Part shown: positions 34,380-43,995 of the stretch, in pieces | Layout of the letters: every line of letters begins with the position of its first letter | Position numbering within the stretch: position 1 is the first letter of the stretch | Source of the DNA: CBDDCX01 sp965226925 | Lineage (GTDB): Bacteria; Gemmatimonadota; Gemmatimonadetes; Longimicrobiales; Gaopeijiaceae | Reading direction: 5' to 3' | Length of the DNA stretch: 64,000 bases | Assembly: GCA_965226925.1 (NCBI GenBank) | Contig: CBDDEN010000003.1 | Location: 1 to 64,000 of the forward strand | The notes under the pieces: generated by a model | Told to the model about the DNA's origin: nothing | Seen by the model: only the letters and a program-made list of their open reading frames with translations | Databases searched by the model: none | Made by a program: the position numbers and the translations under genes

Positions 34380-34550
34380 CTGGGCCGCGGTCAACACCAG
34401 CAGCAACTGCCCCACGGTGGCGGGGCCGCCCAGTGATCTCAGGATGGCACGCAATGCGTTCATCACTTCCCGTCTCAGAGAACGAACAAGCTTGGGTCCG
34501 TCAGCGACGGCCGTCGATCCGCCGGACCTCACCGGCTCAAGGTGCCACCA

Positions 34551-35252
34551 TCACGGCTTCCGAGCCAGCACCCCGATTCGGCGCCTCAACACGGGGATCC
34601 ACGGCAGGAGCGCCCGCTCGAGCGAACGGAATCCCGGAAGGTGAGATTCCGCGTAGTAGGCCTTCTCCACCAGAAAGCCCTCCCGCGTGAGCATGTCCTT
34701 CAGCGTCTCCATCGACTTGTAGTCCACGTGGCTCACATCCCGCTTGATCATCAGGTTGCGCGCCTTCAGCATCTCCAGAATGTGGCCGCGGTGAGGCGTC
34801 CAGATGCTGAGGCGCCCTCCCTTCTTCAGGAGTCGAAAGGCCTCCGCGATCACGGATTGGCTGTCGTCGGCGTAGAGATGCTCCATCAAGTCGGCCGCGA
34901 TGATGAGATGGAAGCTCTCCGCCTCGAGGCCCGTGTCCCTCGCGTCCGCACAGATGAACGACACGTTGTCGAGACCGGAGTCCTCGAGCCGAGACTCACA
35001 CAGGTCCACGCTCTTCTGGCTGAAATCCAGGCCCACCATCTCCCGAACGCGGTGCGCCAACGCCCAGCAGAACGTGCCCCATCCACAGCCGAGGTCCAGA
35101 ACGCGCTCGCCCCTTCCCGGCTCGTAGAGCTCGAGCACCTTGTCGACGCGGTACCGCTGAAAGGGGCTCGCGAGGTCTCGCAGGTGTCCGGTACCCTCTT
35201 CGAAGTAGTCGGACCGGTCGTAGAAGTCCCGTCCGATGCGATCGTCGCTCAC
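34551..35252 (-). CDS. class I SAM-dependent methyltransferase
   Basis: 233 residues. The SAM-binding glycine loop is RVLDLGCGWGTFCWAL (about 49-64), the acidic loop GLDFSQKSVDLCE, and motif III LLKKGGRLSIWTPH. The N-terminal FYDRSDYFEEGTGHLRDL resembles lipid or small-molecule methyltransferases of the Methyltransf_11 type. The gene overlaps the acyltransferase gene upstream by four bases. In this envelope cluster a lipid or sugar substrate is likely but unproven. Confidence 0.85.
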   Translation of the reverse strand: MSDDRIGRDFYDRSDYFEEGTGHLRDLASPFQRYRVDKVLELYEPGRGERVLDLGCGWGTFCWALAHRVREMVGLDFSQKSVDLCESRLEDSGLDNVSFICADARDTGLEAESFHLIIAADLMEHLYADDSQSVIAEAFRLLKKGGRLSIWTPHRGHILEMLKARNLMIKRDVSHVDYKSMETLKDMLTREGFLVEKAYYAESHLPGFRSLERALLPWIPVLRRRIGVLARKP

Positions 35253-35878
35253 GGCGTCATTAGGCCCAAGAGGGCCTCCTCTATTCGTTTCGTCGCCTCG
35301 GGGAGGGCGGCCTCACGGCGGGCCCGGTCGTCATGCTTCCCGAAGTGGATGGGCTCACCGTACCGAATGGTCACTGGAGGGCGACCCGGACCGACCCTAA
35401 GCCACCGCATCCCGCCCCACCTCGGCCACGCCTCGTATGTGCCGACGATCCCACAGGGGATCACCGGGACTCCGGCCTTGAGGAGGAGGCGCATCGCTCC
35501 TGGGCGGAACGGTTGGAGCTTAGCATCCCATGATCGCTCTCCCTCGGGGAAGACCCCCACGGCCTTACCCTCGTCGAGATACCGGAGCGCCATGCGCACG
35601 GCCTGTGGATCCACTTGATAGCGGCGTGTCGGAAACGCGCCGACCCTCGGCCCAATCCAGCGCATAATGCGGTTTCGGAAGGCCGAACTCTTAGTCATGG
35701 TGAAGAGGAGCCTCGAGCAAGACGTGTGGACCAGCAACGGGTCGAGGTTGCTCTGGTGGTTCATCACGATCAGGAACGCCCCTTTGGCCGGTATGTGCTC
35801 CGTTCCCTCGAACCGGAGTTTCATGAGGGTCCGGAAGTAGACCCCGGCGATCGCGCGGGCCGTACGATAGAGAATCAC
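35249..35878 (-). CDS. lysophospholipid acyltransferase (PlsC type)
   Basis: 209 residues. The HX4D catalytic motif is VMNHQSNLDP (about 38-45), followed by the substrate motif FPEGERSWDAKLQPFRPG and VPVIPCGIVGTYEAW. The N-terminal stretch IAGVYFRTLMKLRFEG is the interfacial helix. It would transfer an acyl chain to lysophosphatidate or a related lipid in the inner membrane. Four-base overlaps with both neighbours mark it as part of a coupled operon. Confidence 0.88.
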   Translation of the reverse strand: MILYRTARAIAGVYFRTLMKLRFEGTEHIPAKGAFLIVMNHQSNLDPLLVHTSCSRLLFTMTKSSAFRNRIMRWIGPRVGAFPTRRYQVDPQAVRMALRYLDEGKAVGVFPEGERSWDAKLQPFRPGAMRLLLKAGVPVIPCGIVGTYEAWPRWGGMRWLRVGPGRPPVTIRYGEPIHFGKHDDRARREAALPEATKRIEEALLGLMTP

Positions 35879-36501
35879 GATCGGGCTCTCGTGATGATCT
35901 GCGGCTTAAACTCCAGGACTTCGCGGTCGCGGGCCTCGTAGAACCGACGCAGCGCGACCTTCATGAGATCGTCCCACCGTTTCGGTGAGTCGTCCGGGAA
36001 TTCCATCTGATGGAGCCCGGAGTCGCGAACGTTGAGCTGAATGGCATTCGAGCTGATCTGAACGGCCATTATGCTCTCCAGGCCCCAAACCAGTGGCTCC
36101 CGTCCAGGTGAGGTGACCGTCACGCCCCTTCCGTCGAGCCGGAGGATCGCTTCTCTGCGGTCCCTGAGACGTTCGAAGAAACCCAGGACCCTCCCCTTCC
36201 ACCAAACCGCGTCATGCCGATTCCCGCAGGACGCGACCACGCGGGCCTCGTGGTAGACCGTCCCCTCGGGTACCGGGGCCCCAGGGATGGGGGTTTCACC
36301 GCTCAGGCGGTCCAGGGCGTCCATGAGGGCGCCTACTCTCGCCGCTTCCACCTGCCCGTCCGAGGATCGAAGCAGAATAACGCCGCCCCTTCCCTGCTCG
36401 AACGTCGCTCCACACGAGTCGCATCGAGCTCCCCGGGACGTGGCGGTGGTCGGGTCGTGGCCGCATCGGGGGCATCGGTAGAGCAAGTGATGGATAGGCA
36501 T
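35875..36501 (-). CDS. hypothetical protein with N-terminal zinc ribbon
   Basis: 208 residues from ATG 36501; the longer ORF start at 36561 lies inside the neighbouring gene. The first 40 residues form a zinc ribbon (YRCPRCGHDP, ARCDSCGATF). The rest is an alpha/beta domain with PDGTVYHEARVVASC-like strands and FPDDSPKRWDDLMKVALRRF, which suggests a lipid- or membrane-binding beta domain. No family name is recognised. Placement between PlsC and a polyprenol-phosphate glycosyltransferase suggests a role in lipid or cell-surface chemistry. Confidence 0.65.
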   Translation of the reverse strand: MPIHHLLYRCPRCGHDPTTATSRGARCDSCGATFEQGRGGVILLRSSDGQVEAARVGALMDALDRLSGETPIPGAPVPEGTVYHEARVVASCGNRHDAVWWKGRVLGFFERLRDRREAILRLDGRGVTVTSPGREPLVWGLESIMAVQISSNAIQLNVRDSGLHQMEFPDDSPKRWDDLMKVALRRFYEARDREVLEFKPQIITRARS

Positions 36502-36512
36502 CGAGTTGCCGG

Positions 36513-37244
36513 CTACAGTCGACCGAAGATCTGGAGCAGACGGAGTTTCCAGACCTTCCACACCGCCTCGATGACAATCTTCTTCGACATCTTCGATTCG
36601 CCCGAATCGCGCTCGGCGAAGATGATCGGGATCTCCGTCAGCGAAAAGCCACGACGCCAGGCCCGGAGCTTCAACTCGATCTGGAAGGTATATCCGTTCG
36701 ATTCGATGCGATCAAAGTCCAGAGCCTCCAAGACCTCTCGCCGCCAACAGTTGAAACCCCCGGTAGCGTCACGCACGGGAAGTCCGGTCACGACACGGGC
36801 GTATCGACTGCCGAAGTAGCTGATGAGCAACCGGCTCATCGGCCAGTTGATCACCGTCACGCGTCCTCCCACATAGCGGGACCCGAGGACCACGTCGAAC
36901 TCACTCGCCTTCTCGATGAACTCGGGCAAGGCGTCCGGGTCATGCGAAAAGTCTGCGTCCATCTCGATGATGAGGGCAAAGCCCCGTTCGAGACCCCATT
37001 GGAAGCCCTCCAGGTAGGCTCGCCCCAGTCCCTGTTTGCCCGACCGGTGAAGGACATGCACACGATCCAACTCCTCGGCGAGATCGTCGGCCAAGTCACC
37101 CGTTCCGTCGGGTGAGTTGTCGTCGACGACCAACACCTCGATCCTGGGGTGCTGATTCAGGACGAGCGGCACGATCCGAAGCAGGTTGTCCGCCTCGTTG
37201 AACGTGGGGATGACCACGAGGTACTTTGCGGTCTGGTCGGTCAC
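36513..37244 (-). CDS. polyprenol-phosphate mannosyltransferase-like GT2 (DPM1 type)
   Basis: 243 residues from GTG 37244, which overlaps the upstream stop (GTGA). The GT2 fold is clear: YLVVIPTFNEADNLLRIVP, VLVVDDNSPDGTGDLAD, the metal site EMDADFSHDPDALP, and FDVVLGSRYVGGRV. The end QIELKLRAWRRGFSLTEIPI and RDSGESKMSKKI are typical of DPM1-like enzymes that load a hexose on polyprenyl phosphate at the cytoplasmic face. There is no C-terminal membrane segment. The product could feed the YfhO-type enzyme encoded just upstream. Confidence 0.88.
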   Translation of the reverse strand: MTDQTAKYLVVIPTFNEADNLLRIVPLVLNQHPRIEVLVVDDNSPDGTGDLADDLAEELDRVHVLHRSGKQGLGRAYLEGFQWGLERGFALIIEMDADFSHDPDALPEFIEKASEFDVVLGSRYVGGRVTVINWPMSRLLISYFGSRYARVVTGLPVRDATGGFNCWRREVLEALDFDRIESNGYTFQIELKLRAWRRGFSLTEIPIIFAERDSGESKMSKKIVIEAVWKVWKLRLLQIFGRL

Positions 37245-38188
37245 CTTGGGGGCTGTCCGGGGCTGGAGGATCGAGCGTACATCGTGGAAAAAAGGGCTGC
37301 CGGCACGAGCTCCACCGCAGTCGTCCACACGCGCGCCACCAGGGCGACGACGAGCGCCGCCTCTCCGCTCATGGTCGGCTGCAACAACGCGACCAAGAAC
37401 CCCTCACGTATGCCGGCCCCTGCGGGAGCGAACACGGCCAGATATCCAGCGACATAGGCGGCCGCGAACGCCGGGCCGATCTGCATGAACGTCTGCCATT
37501 CGCCGAAGCTGAGGTAAAGTAACCAAAATGCCGTCGCGTAGACCCCCCAATTGAGCACGTACAAGGCGAGCCACCGGAGCCCAGTGTTGCCTGCGTCCGG
37601 TGGGCTCACCGGCGCGATCGTGCGGGTCAAACGAAACCACACTCCAATGACGCGCCGGAAGAGAGGCGGCACGGTGACGACCGCGATGATGGCCACCGCA
37701 ATGCCGATGCCTCCGACCAGGCCGCCCCAGCCGAATCGCCGCCAGACCTCATTGGGTCCGAACAGAGTTCCGATACCGAGCAGAGAAGCCGCCAGCAGCG
37801 CCATACCCTGCCCCAGAACCGCCGCCCCGGTGGCGACGCTGCCCGAAACTCCGTGGCCCTTGGCCAGGTACGCCAGGCCGGCGATCTGCCAGACCTTGCC
37901 CGGTACGTATCTCCCGAGGTTGGCGACCATGAAGAGGCGCATCGCCGTAGTGGCGGGAAGGGTCGGCCCTCCGAGATCGCGGACGATCCGCCCCCACAGC
38001 ACTGCCGAGAAGAGGTATCCCAGAAGGAGCACCACGCACGAAAGCGCCAGGATGAACGGGTTGGGCCTCCATTCGGTCGGGTCCACGGCTCCGAGGGCCG
38101 TCAGGTCCACACCCACGCGCTCCAAGATGAACCACGTGACGACCACCGTGAGAGCCAACTGAGCGAGGCGGACACCGACCTTCTTCAC
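37241..38188 (-). CDS. lysylphosphatidylglycerol-synthase-type transmembrane protein (UPF0104)
   Basis: 315 residues from GTG 38188, in a GTGA overlap with the YfhO stop. Seven to eight membrane helices are visible. The signature region LFMVANLGRYVPGKVWQIAG and later GIREGFLVALL are conserved in the LPG_synthase_TM family. Family members are flippase-like partners of lipid or glycan modifying enzymes; the soluble synthase domain is absent. Its place between YfhO and the DPM1-type gene suggests a role in polyprenyl-sugar handling. Confidence 0.85.
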   Translation of the reverse strand: MKKVGVRLAQLALTVVVTWFILERVGVDLTALGAVDPTEWRPNPFILALSCVVLLLGYLFSAVLWGRIVRDLGGPTLPATTAMRLFMVANLGRYVPGKVWQIAGLAYLAKGHGVSGSVATGAAVLGQGMALLAASLLGIGTLFGPNEVWRRFGWGGLVGGIGIAVAIIAVVTVPPLFRRVIGVWFRLTRTIAPVSPPDAGNTGLRWLALYVLNWGVYATAFWLLYLSFGEWQTFMQIGPAFAAAYVAGYLAVFAPAGAGIREGFLVALLQPTMSGEAALVVALVARVWTTAVELVPAALFSTMYARSSSPGQPPR

Positions 38189-40716
38189 GCGGAGTCGTCT
38201 GCCGCCCGGGTGCGGCTGCGAATCCACTGCCCAAGAGGCAGCAGCAGGACCAACACCAGACTCAGGATCGTGAGCCGGAGACTCCACCTGAGCTGCTCCG
38301 AAGCGTAGAACAACTCCACTTCGTGGACACCGGCGGGCACGGGCACTGCCCTCAACGTGTGGTTTGCCCGGAGCACGGGAGCGTCTTCGTCATCCACCAG
38401 AGCACGCCACGCGGGGAACCAGTTGTCGGCCACCACCAGCAGCCCCGCACGGTCGGCGGTCACGCGGAGGCGCATACGATTGTTGGCACGCTCGATCCAC
38501 TCCACGGATCCCTCGACGCGGCCGCCCGGCAACTCGATGGGCGGAGGGGCGCCGAGGACCACCTGCGTAGCCGGGTCGAACCGTTCGCTGAGCATGAACG
38601 GTACGGCCTGTTCATCGGGAAGCACCACGGCCTCGCCGACGAGTCGTGCTCTCGGAAGATCCGTGAAGCGGTACACCGACTCGTAGGGGCGGCCGCCGAT
38701 GGTCGTTTGACCGACGAGCTCCAGGTTGTCGGTGACGGGTGCGGGTAGCCCCTGGTCGTCGGGGGTGCCGAGCCGATCGGGCCACAGGATGTACCGCACG
38801 TTCAGCATGCGCAGGACGTTCGCCGAGCTGACCAAGTTCACCGGAAGGCTGCTTCCCACCATCCCGATCACCTCCCGGTACCGCGCCAGGTCGTTGGGAT
38901 GGTGGCCGCCGGCCAACTCCAGGCCAAACATGCCGGGGCGCACGTCCTGACCATTGAGGCTCTGACCAAGGGAGAAGACCCGAAAGGGCTCCTCGGTGCG
39001 CTGCCGCTCGAGAAGCATGTCGATGTTCGGGTCCGCACCTCGGAAGAGCTCGAAATCCGTGGTGGCGATAAACGCCGTGTCGACCCGGAAGAGATCTCCG
39101 CCGATCAGAAGCGCCAACACGACCACGGCGCCAGCCGGTGCCAGCCGAGCGGTGCGGAGTCCCCACGCCACGCCGGCGGTGGCCGCGGCAAGAAGGACCG
39201 CCACCATGAACCCTCTTACGATGAAGGGCTGAGCGACGCCGAGAATCTCCATGGATCGCTCGGGGATGTCCCTGTACATGAGGGAAGTCCACAGACCCGG
39301 GAGTGTGCCTGCGGCGGCCAGCAGCAGGCCGAGCACGAGCATTCCCGAGGCGCCCCACAAGAACCGGCCGGGGCTAGTCCACTCGGCTTCGCTTCCCTCT
39401 CGCGAAAGGTCGAGCAGCCGCTCCACACCCAACGCCATGAGCGTCGCGGTACAGAAGCCGAACAGGAAGATCGCGAGCGAGGGCGCCCGGAAGAGCGAGA
39501 TTCCCGGAATCAGCTCATACGTGAGTCTCCAGACCGGCGTGTGGCCACCCAGACAGAAGAGGAGCGCGAAGCCTCCCAGGCCGGCCAGGAAGTAGCGAAG
39601 GTGCCTTCGAGGGCCACCGAAAAAGGAAACCCCCGCCAAGAGCAGGACGACGAGTCCTCCGTATTCGTGATTCCCCTTGAAGCCGTTTCGGCCCCAATAG
39701 GTGCCGCGGGCCCAATCCGCTTCGGCCCCCGAAACCCCAACGAACTCGGGTACCACCAGTCCCGCTATCTCCTCGGGGTGGAGCGACCACGAGCTGGAGT
39801 ATGCGACCGCCTCCTCACCCTCGGCCTGGGTTGTGGTCGAGGTCCGACGGGAATGGTCGACCACGTAGGCGCTGGCCGGTACGAGTTGGACGGCCGCGAT
39901 ACCGGCTCCGAGCACGGCGGCGATCAGAAAAGCGCTGAACCGGCTCATGGCCCCCAAGCCGCTCGTGCCCGGGTTCGCCGTTTCACGCTCGCTGCCCTCC
40001 TGGCGGCCCTGACGCCAAAGCTGGACCGTGCGGAAGAGCGCGTACGCTCCCACCCCTCCAAAAAGGAAGTACGCGGTCTGAAAGTGAGTCGTGAGAATGA
40101 CCCCACCCACGACCAGGCTGAGGTATGCGGCCCGAGTCGGGGTCGGGCGACGGAAAAACGATTCGGTGGCCCAGAACATCAAGGGAGTCAGTGAGGTGAC
40201 GAAGATCTTCCCGTCCTGTCCTCCCAGAACCAGCGACACCATGAACGGAGCCAGCCCGTACGCCAGCCCGGCCAGAAGCGCCGCAGCCCGAGAGAGGCCC
40301 AAGCAGCGGATCCACCCGTACATGAACAAGCCCGCAAAGAACACGTGCCACACCAGCTTCCATCCCAGGGCCCGGTGTGGGCTCAGCAGGAACAGCAGGA
40401 TGGCGCTCGGCGGGTAGAGGGAGTCCCCACCCGCCAGCGACTCTATGAAGGGTGTTCCCCCCAGGATAATGGGGTTCCAAAGGGGAAATCCCCCTCCGCC
40501 CTTCACGGCGTTGGCATAGAACTCACGCGCCATGTATCCCAGGCTCGCCGTGTCGGATCCGAACAACATGGCGTCGGAGAAGACGAAGGTCCGGAACAGG
40601 AAAAGCGTGGCCACGCCATAGAGGACCGGAGGCAGCCAGGCGGGAATCTCACCACCCGCGCCGCGACGTCGGCCAGGAGCTGTGCCGGTACCGTCGATTC
40701 GTTTGTCCTTGCTCAC
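38185..40716 (-). CDS. YfhO-family membrane protein (GT-C glycosyltransferase-like)
   Basis: 843 residues from GTG 40716, which shares its first base with the preceding TAG. About twelve membrane helices fill residues 25-560, followed by a large extracytoplasmic domain. Early loops hold acidic pairs (LFGSDTASLGYMAREFYANA; PLWNPIILGGTPFIESL), the usual catalytic region of GT-C enzymes that use polyprenyl-phosphate sugars. A last membrane helix lies at the C-terminus (LRLTILSLVLVLLLPLG). YfhO proteins glycosylate lipoteichoic acid or lipids in Firmicutes; here a surface glycan or protein is the probable target. Confidence 0.85.
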   Translation of the reverse strand: MSKDKRIDGTGTAPGRRRGAGGEIPAWLPPVLYGVATLFLFRTFVFSDAMLFGSDTASLGYMAREFYANAVKGGGGFPLWNPIILGGTPFIESLAGGDSLYPPSAILLFLLSPHRALGWKLVWHVFFAGLFMYGWIRCLGLSRAAALLAGLAYGLAPFMVSLVLGGQDGKIFVTSLTPLMFWATESFFRRPTPTRAAYLSLVVGGVILTTHFQTAYFLFGGVGAYALFRTVQLWRQGRQEGSERETANPGTSGLGAMSRFSAFLIAAVLGAGIAAVQLVPASAYVVDHSRRTSTTTQAEGEEAVAYSSSWSLHPEEIAGLVVPEFVGVSGAEADWARGTYWGRNGFKGNHEYGGLVVLLLAGVSFFGGPRRHLRYFLAGLGGFALLFCLGGHTPVWRLTYELIPGISLFRAPSLAIFLFGFCTATLMALGVERLLDLSREGSEAEWTSPGRFLWGASGMLVLGLLLAAAGTLPGLWTSLMYRDIPERSMEILGVAQPFIVRGFMVAVLLAAATAGVAWGLRTARLAPAGAVVVLALLIGGDLFRVDTAFIATTDFELFRGADPNIDMLLERQRTEEPFRVFSLGQSLNGQDVRPGMFGLELAGGHHPNDLARYREVIGMVGSSLPVNLVSSANVLRMLNVRYILWPDRLGTPDDQGLPAPVTDNLELVGQTTIGGRPYESVYRFTDLPRARLVGEAVVLPDEQAVPFMLSERFDPATQVVLGAPPPIELPGGRVEGSVEWIERANNRMRLRVTADRAGLLVVADNWFPAWRALVDDEDAPVLRANHTLRAVPVPAGVHEVELFYASEQLRWSLRLTILSLVLVLLLPLGQWIRSRTRAADDSA

Positions 40717-41858
40717 TACTCCCCCCTTGGGGCCGACGCCGAGCGCGCGGAGGACCGTCGCTTTTCGATGAGGCTTCCATAAATCTCGAGATGCCGATCC
40801 ACAAGGCGAGCGTTGCTCCACTTTTCCACCACGCGCTCCCGCGCTCGGACTCCGAGCTCGGCAAGGTCGCCGCGACGCAGGAGGGCGATGACGGTTCGGG
40901 CCAGCGCTGTGGGGTTTCCGGCCTCGAACAACCCGCCCACGTCGGCGTCGACCAACTCAGGGAGGCCGCCTACGTCTGAGGCCGCCACCGGCACCTCACA
41001 GGACATGCACTCCAGGGCCGCCACAGAGGTGGCTTCCATGAGCGACGGGAAGACGGCGAGCTCGGCCGAGCTCAGCAGCCCCGGCATTTCGGCGTGGGTG
41101 TGGGCGCCGAGAAAGCGGATGCGGTCGGTCATCCCGAGCTGTCCCGCCAACGCCTGCAGCGCTTCCCTCTCGGGCCCATCTCCCACGATGATCGCCTCGA
41201 CGTCCACCTCGTCCGCAATGAGAGGCATGGCCCTCACCAGGAACTCCACACCGTTCTTATGGAAGAGGCGCCGCGGCACGATGATCCGTCGTCTGTCCGA
41301 AGCAGGGAGGGTCGGCGCGACCTTCCGAAAGACCCCGGTCTCGACACCGTTGGTGAGGGCCTCGACCCTCACTCCCGGCGCGATCTTCTCGCCCACACGA
41401 GCTATCTCCACGCTGGCCGCGAGGTTGTGGTCCGACCAACGGAGCAGGCGCTCGAAGATGGGACGCCAGAAGGGGCTCTCGGCGCGCTTGAGGAAGTGTG
41501 AGGTGTGCCACGTCGACACCAGAGGGATCTTCGCGGCCCGTTTGGCCACCACGGCTGGCAGCACCGACTGAAACGCCTGAGCGTGGACGACGTCGGCCTC
41601 GAGAGCGACCCGACCGAGCCTGGGTGTCGAGCTCGCGCCGTGCAGAGACCACCCCAAGGTGTTTCTCGCGGGCATCCAGGTACGCCAGACCCGGATGCCG
41701 TCCATCACCTCGTACGCGGGGAGTTCCGGTCGGGAACGCGAGGTCACGATCGAGACGCCGCACCCGCGATCGACGAGTCCCCGGCAAAGATAGTGGACGT
41801 GGCTCTCCAATCCGCCTACCTCCGGTGGGAAGTAGACGCAGTGCATCGCCACGTTCAC
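40716..41858 (-). CDS. GT4 family glycosyltransferase
   Basis: 380 residues. N-terminal VYFPPEVGGLESHVHYLCRG is the acceptor-side start of GT-B retaining enzymes, and the C-terminal donor domain carries RFLGAHTHAEMPGLLSSAEL and FPSLMEATSVAALECMSCEV with the E-x7-E motif, then PVAASDVGGLPELVDADVGG. It transfers an activated sugar in the cytoplasm. It overlaps wecB by four bases upstream, so its donor may be a UDP-HexNAc sugar. The exact linkage cannot be read. Confidence 0.88.
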   Translation of the reverse strand: MNVAMHCVYFPPEVGGLESHVHYLCRGLVDRGCGVSIVTSRSRPELPAYEVMDGIRVWRTWMPARNTLGWSLHGASSTPRLGRVALEADVVHAQAFQSVLPAVVAKRAAKIPLVSTWHTSHFLKRAESPFWRPIFERLLRWSDHNLAASVEIARVGEKIAPGVRVEALTNGVETGVFRKVAPTLPASDRRRIIVPRRLFHKNGVEFLVRAMPLIADEVDVEAIIVGDGPEREALQALAGQLGMTDRIRFLGAHTHAEMPGLLSSAELAVFPSLMEATSVAALECMSCEVPVAASDVGGLPELVDADVGGLFEAGNPTALARTVIALLRRGDLAELGVRARERVVEKWSNARLVDRHLEIYGSLIEKRRSSARSASAPRGE

Positions 41859-43036
41859 GGACCCTCCCAGTCCGACGTCGAGCGGGCCGCTCCGGTCAGA
41901 GTCGAGATCAAGATGTCGGCGATGCGCTCCCCTGCCCTTCCGTCTCCGTACGGGTTGAACGTGCCGCCCGCGTCACCGTCACCGGCCCCGCCGCCGCCCC
42001 CGGTGAGCAGGGCGTGGGCCTCTTCCACGATCCGCTCCTCGTCAGTCCCGACCAGTCGGGCCACACCGGCTTCGACTCCCTCGGGTCTCTCGGTGACCTC
42101 CCGGAGCACCAGCACGGGCGCGCCGAACGTGGGCGCCTCTTCCTGAATCCCACCCGAGTCCGTGAGGATCAGAGAGGCGTGCCTCAGCCCCGTCACCAGG
42201 TCGAGGTACGACAACGGCTCGACGAGATGGATTCTCGCATGATCTCCGAGCATGTCGTTCGCCGTCCCGATCACGTTCGGGTTGGGGTGTACGGGATAAA
42301 GAAGTTCGACGTCCGGATGTCCGTCTACGATCCGGCGTACGGCCGCGAAGACGTCCCTCAGGGGTTGGCCGAACGACTCTCGGCGATGAGCCGTAAGCAG
42401 AATCAGCCGGCGCTCGGGGTCGGCGAGAATGGCGGCGAGGGACGGATCGGTGGGTTCGCGGTCCGTAGAGGTCGCGTCGAGTAGGGCGTCGACCACCGTG
42501 TTGCCCGTGACGTAGACCTGGTCCGGCCTCACGCCCTCGGCCAGGAGTGTCTCGGCGGCCCTCGGCGTGGGAGCGAAGTGGAGGTCCGTGATGACATCCG
42601 TGAGCCGCCGGAACACCTCCTCCGGGAACGGTGCCCACTTGTTGCCGGAACGCAGGCCCGCCTCGACGTGGCCGACCCGGACCTTCTCGAAGAAGCCCAC
42701 CAGCGAGGCAAAGAACACCGTGGCAGTGTCCCCCTGGACGAGCACGATGTCGGGCTCGTAGCTCTGCACGACCTCTTTGAGCCCCTCGAGACATCCCTGC
42801 GCCACGTCGTAGAGGGTCTGGCCCGCCCGCATGATGCCCAGGTCATAGTCGGGTTCGAGCCGGAAGGCCTCCAAAGCCTGGTCCAGTAGGTCGCTATGCT
42901 GCCCGGTGAGCGCCAGGCGGGTCTCGACCGACTCGCTCTTACGGAGAGCGGCCAGGACCGGGGCCATCTTGATGGCTTCCGGCCTCGTCCCGACCACGGC
43001 GAGCACTCGCGGAGGTCGGGCTGAGGACCCGCTCAA
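41855..43036 (-). CDS. wecB: UDP-N-acetylglucosamine 2-epimerase (non-hydrolysing)
   Basis: 393 residues, normal for the family. Start VLAVVGTRPEAIKMAPVLAA, middle GHVEAGLRSGNKWAPFPEE with the catalytic-type residues, HRRESFGQPLRDVF, and end LTDSGGIQEEAPTFGAPVLV with the UDP-binding site. It converts UDP-GlcNAc to UDP-ManNAc in the cytoplasm for surface glycans. A 20-residue glycine/alanine-rich insert lies near the C-terminus (GGGGGAGDGDAGG). Both neighbours overlap by four bases. Confidence 0.94.
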   Translation of the reverse strand: MSGSSARPPRVLAVVGTRPEAIKMAPVLAALRKSESVETRLALTGQHSDLLDQALEAFRLEPDYDLGIMRAGQTLYDVAQGCLEGLKEVVQSYEPDIVLVQGDTATVFFASLVGFFEKVRVGHVEAGLRSGNKWAPFPEEVFRRLTDVITDLHFAPTPRAAETLLAEGVRPDQVYVTGNTVVDALLDATSTDREPTDPSLAAILADPERRLILLTAHRRESFGQPLRDVFAAVRRIVDGHPDVELLYPVHPNPNVIGTANDMLGDHARIHLVEPLSYLDLVTGLRHASLILTDSGGIQEEAPTFGAPVLVLREVTERPEGVEAGVARLVGTDEERIVEEAHALLTGGGGGAGDGDAGGTFNPYGDGRAGERIADILISTLTGAARSTSDWEGP

Positions 43037-43995
43037 CGAGCGCCGTGCCTGAGAGAGTCGACCTCTTCCCGAAGTTGTGCGACCATCTCGGCGATGAGTC
43101 CGAACCCGACCAGCAGGAAGCCCACCGTCTCGAGCAGAATGACCAAATACAGCAGTGGGCGAAAGCCGAAGCCCTCGACGAATCGCAGGTAGAACGCGAC
43201 ACCACCCACCATGGCCCCGAGACCGATGAGGGCCATCCCCGTGAACCCGAAGAGGATCAGGGGCTTCCTCGAGAAGAGGAGCAGGAACCAGACCGAGAGG
43301 AGGTCCATCATGCCCACCACGATCCGGAAGAACCCCGTATACTTCGACACGCCCGCCCGTCTCGGATGGAGCGCGATGTCGATCTCACTCACCGAATAAC
43401 CGCGCGCGTGGGCCAAGACCACGAAGAAACGATGCCAGTCGTGGCGGAGATACAGCTCCTTCAAAATCTCCCGCCGGAACGCCTTCATGGAGTTGAGGTC
43501 CGTCACCGGCACGCGGAAGATGCGCCGGCTGAGTCCGTTGTAGAAGGACGAGACCGCCCGTTTGTCGTATGCCCCGACCTTGCGACCGGTGACGATGTCC
43601 CAACCGGCGTGAAGCCGCTCGAGGAAACGAGGTATCTCGTCGGGAAGGTGCTGCAGGTCGGCATCGAAGAGGATCAGATACGTGCGCTCGGTGGACCGTG
43701 CGGCGGTGAGCATGGCCTCGGTCTTACCCTGGTTGGTGCGATGACGCAGCACCCTCACGGCGCTCCAGTCACCGGCCTCTTTCTCCGCCAGGTCTCCGGT
43801 TCCGTCGGTGGAGCCGTCGTCCACCAGGAGAATCTCACCGTTCAACTGAAAGCGCTCGAACGTCGCCTTGAGTTCTATGATGAGGTCGGGCACGACGGGG
43901 GCCTCGTTAAAGGCCGGAATTACGACCGCGAAATCGCGGCGGGCCTCGTCGGACAACCCGCCGGCGGGCGCTCTCGGCTCCACGGCCGACTCCAC
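43033..43995 (-). CDS. GT2 glycosyltransferase with C-terminal membrane helices
   Basis: 320 residues starting with GTG 43995 (TAGTG overlap with rpoN stop). The GT2 domain reads FAVVIPAFNEAPVVPDLIIE, EILLVDDGSTDGTGDLAE and FDADLQHLPDEIPRFLE with the metal-binding DAD. Two membrane helices close the protein (LILFGFTGMALIGLGAMVGG; LLYLVILLETVGFLLVGFG). This layout is that of ArnC/GtrB-type enzymes that transfer a sugar to undecaprenyl phosphate. Product identity is open. Confidence 0.88.
   Translation of the reverse strand: MESAVEPRAPAGGLSDEARRDFAVVIPAFNEAPVVPDLIIELKATFERFQLNGEILLVDDGSTDGTGDLAEKEAGDWSAVRVLRHRTNQGKTEAMLTAARSTERTYLILFDADLQHLPDEIPRFLERLHAGWDIVTGRKVGAYDKRAVSSFYNGLSRRIFRVPVTDLNSMKAFRREILKELYLRHDWHRFFVVLAHARGYSVSEIDIALHPRRAGVSKYTGFFRIVVGMMDLLSVWFLLLFSRKPLILFGFTGMALIGLGAMVGGVAFYLRFVEGFGFRPLLYLVILLETVGFLLVGFGLIAEMVAQLREEVDSLRHGAR

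Noticed and set aside
38899..40194. 431-codon plus-strand ORF opposite the YfhO gene
   Set aside because: Shadow frame; low-complexity Arg/Gly/Glu content, no ribosome-binding site, and the minus strand is a clear membrane protein.
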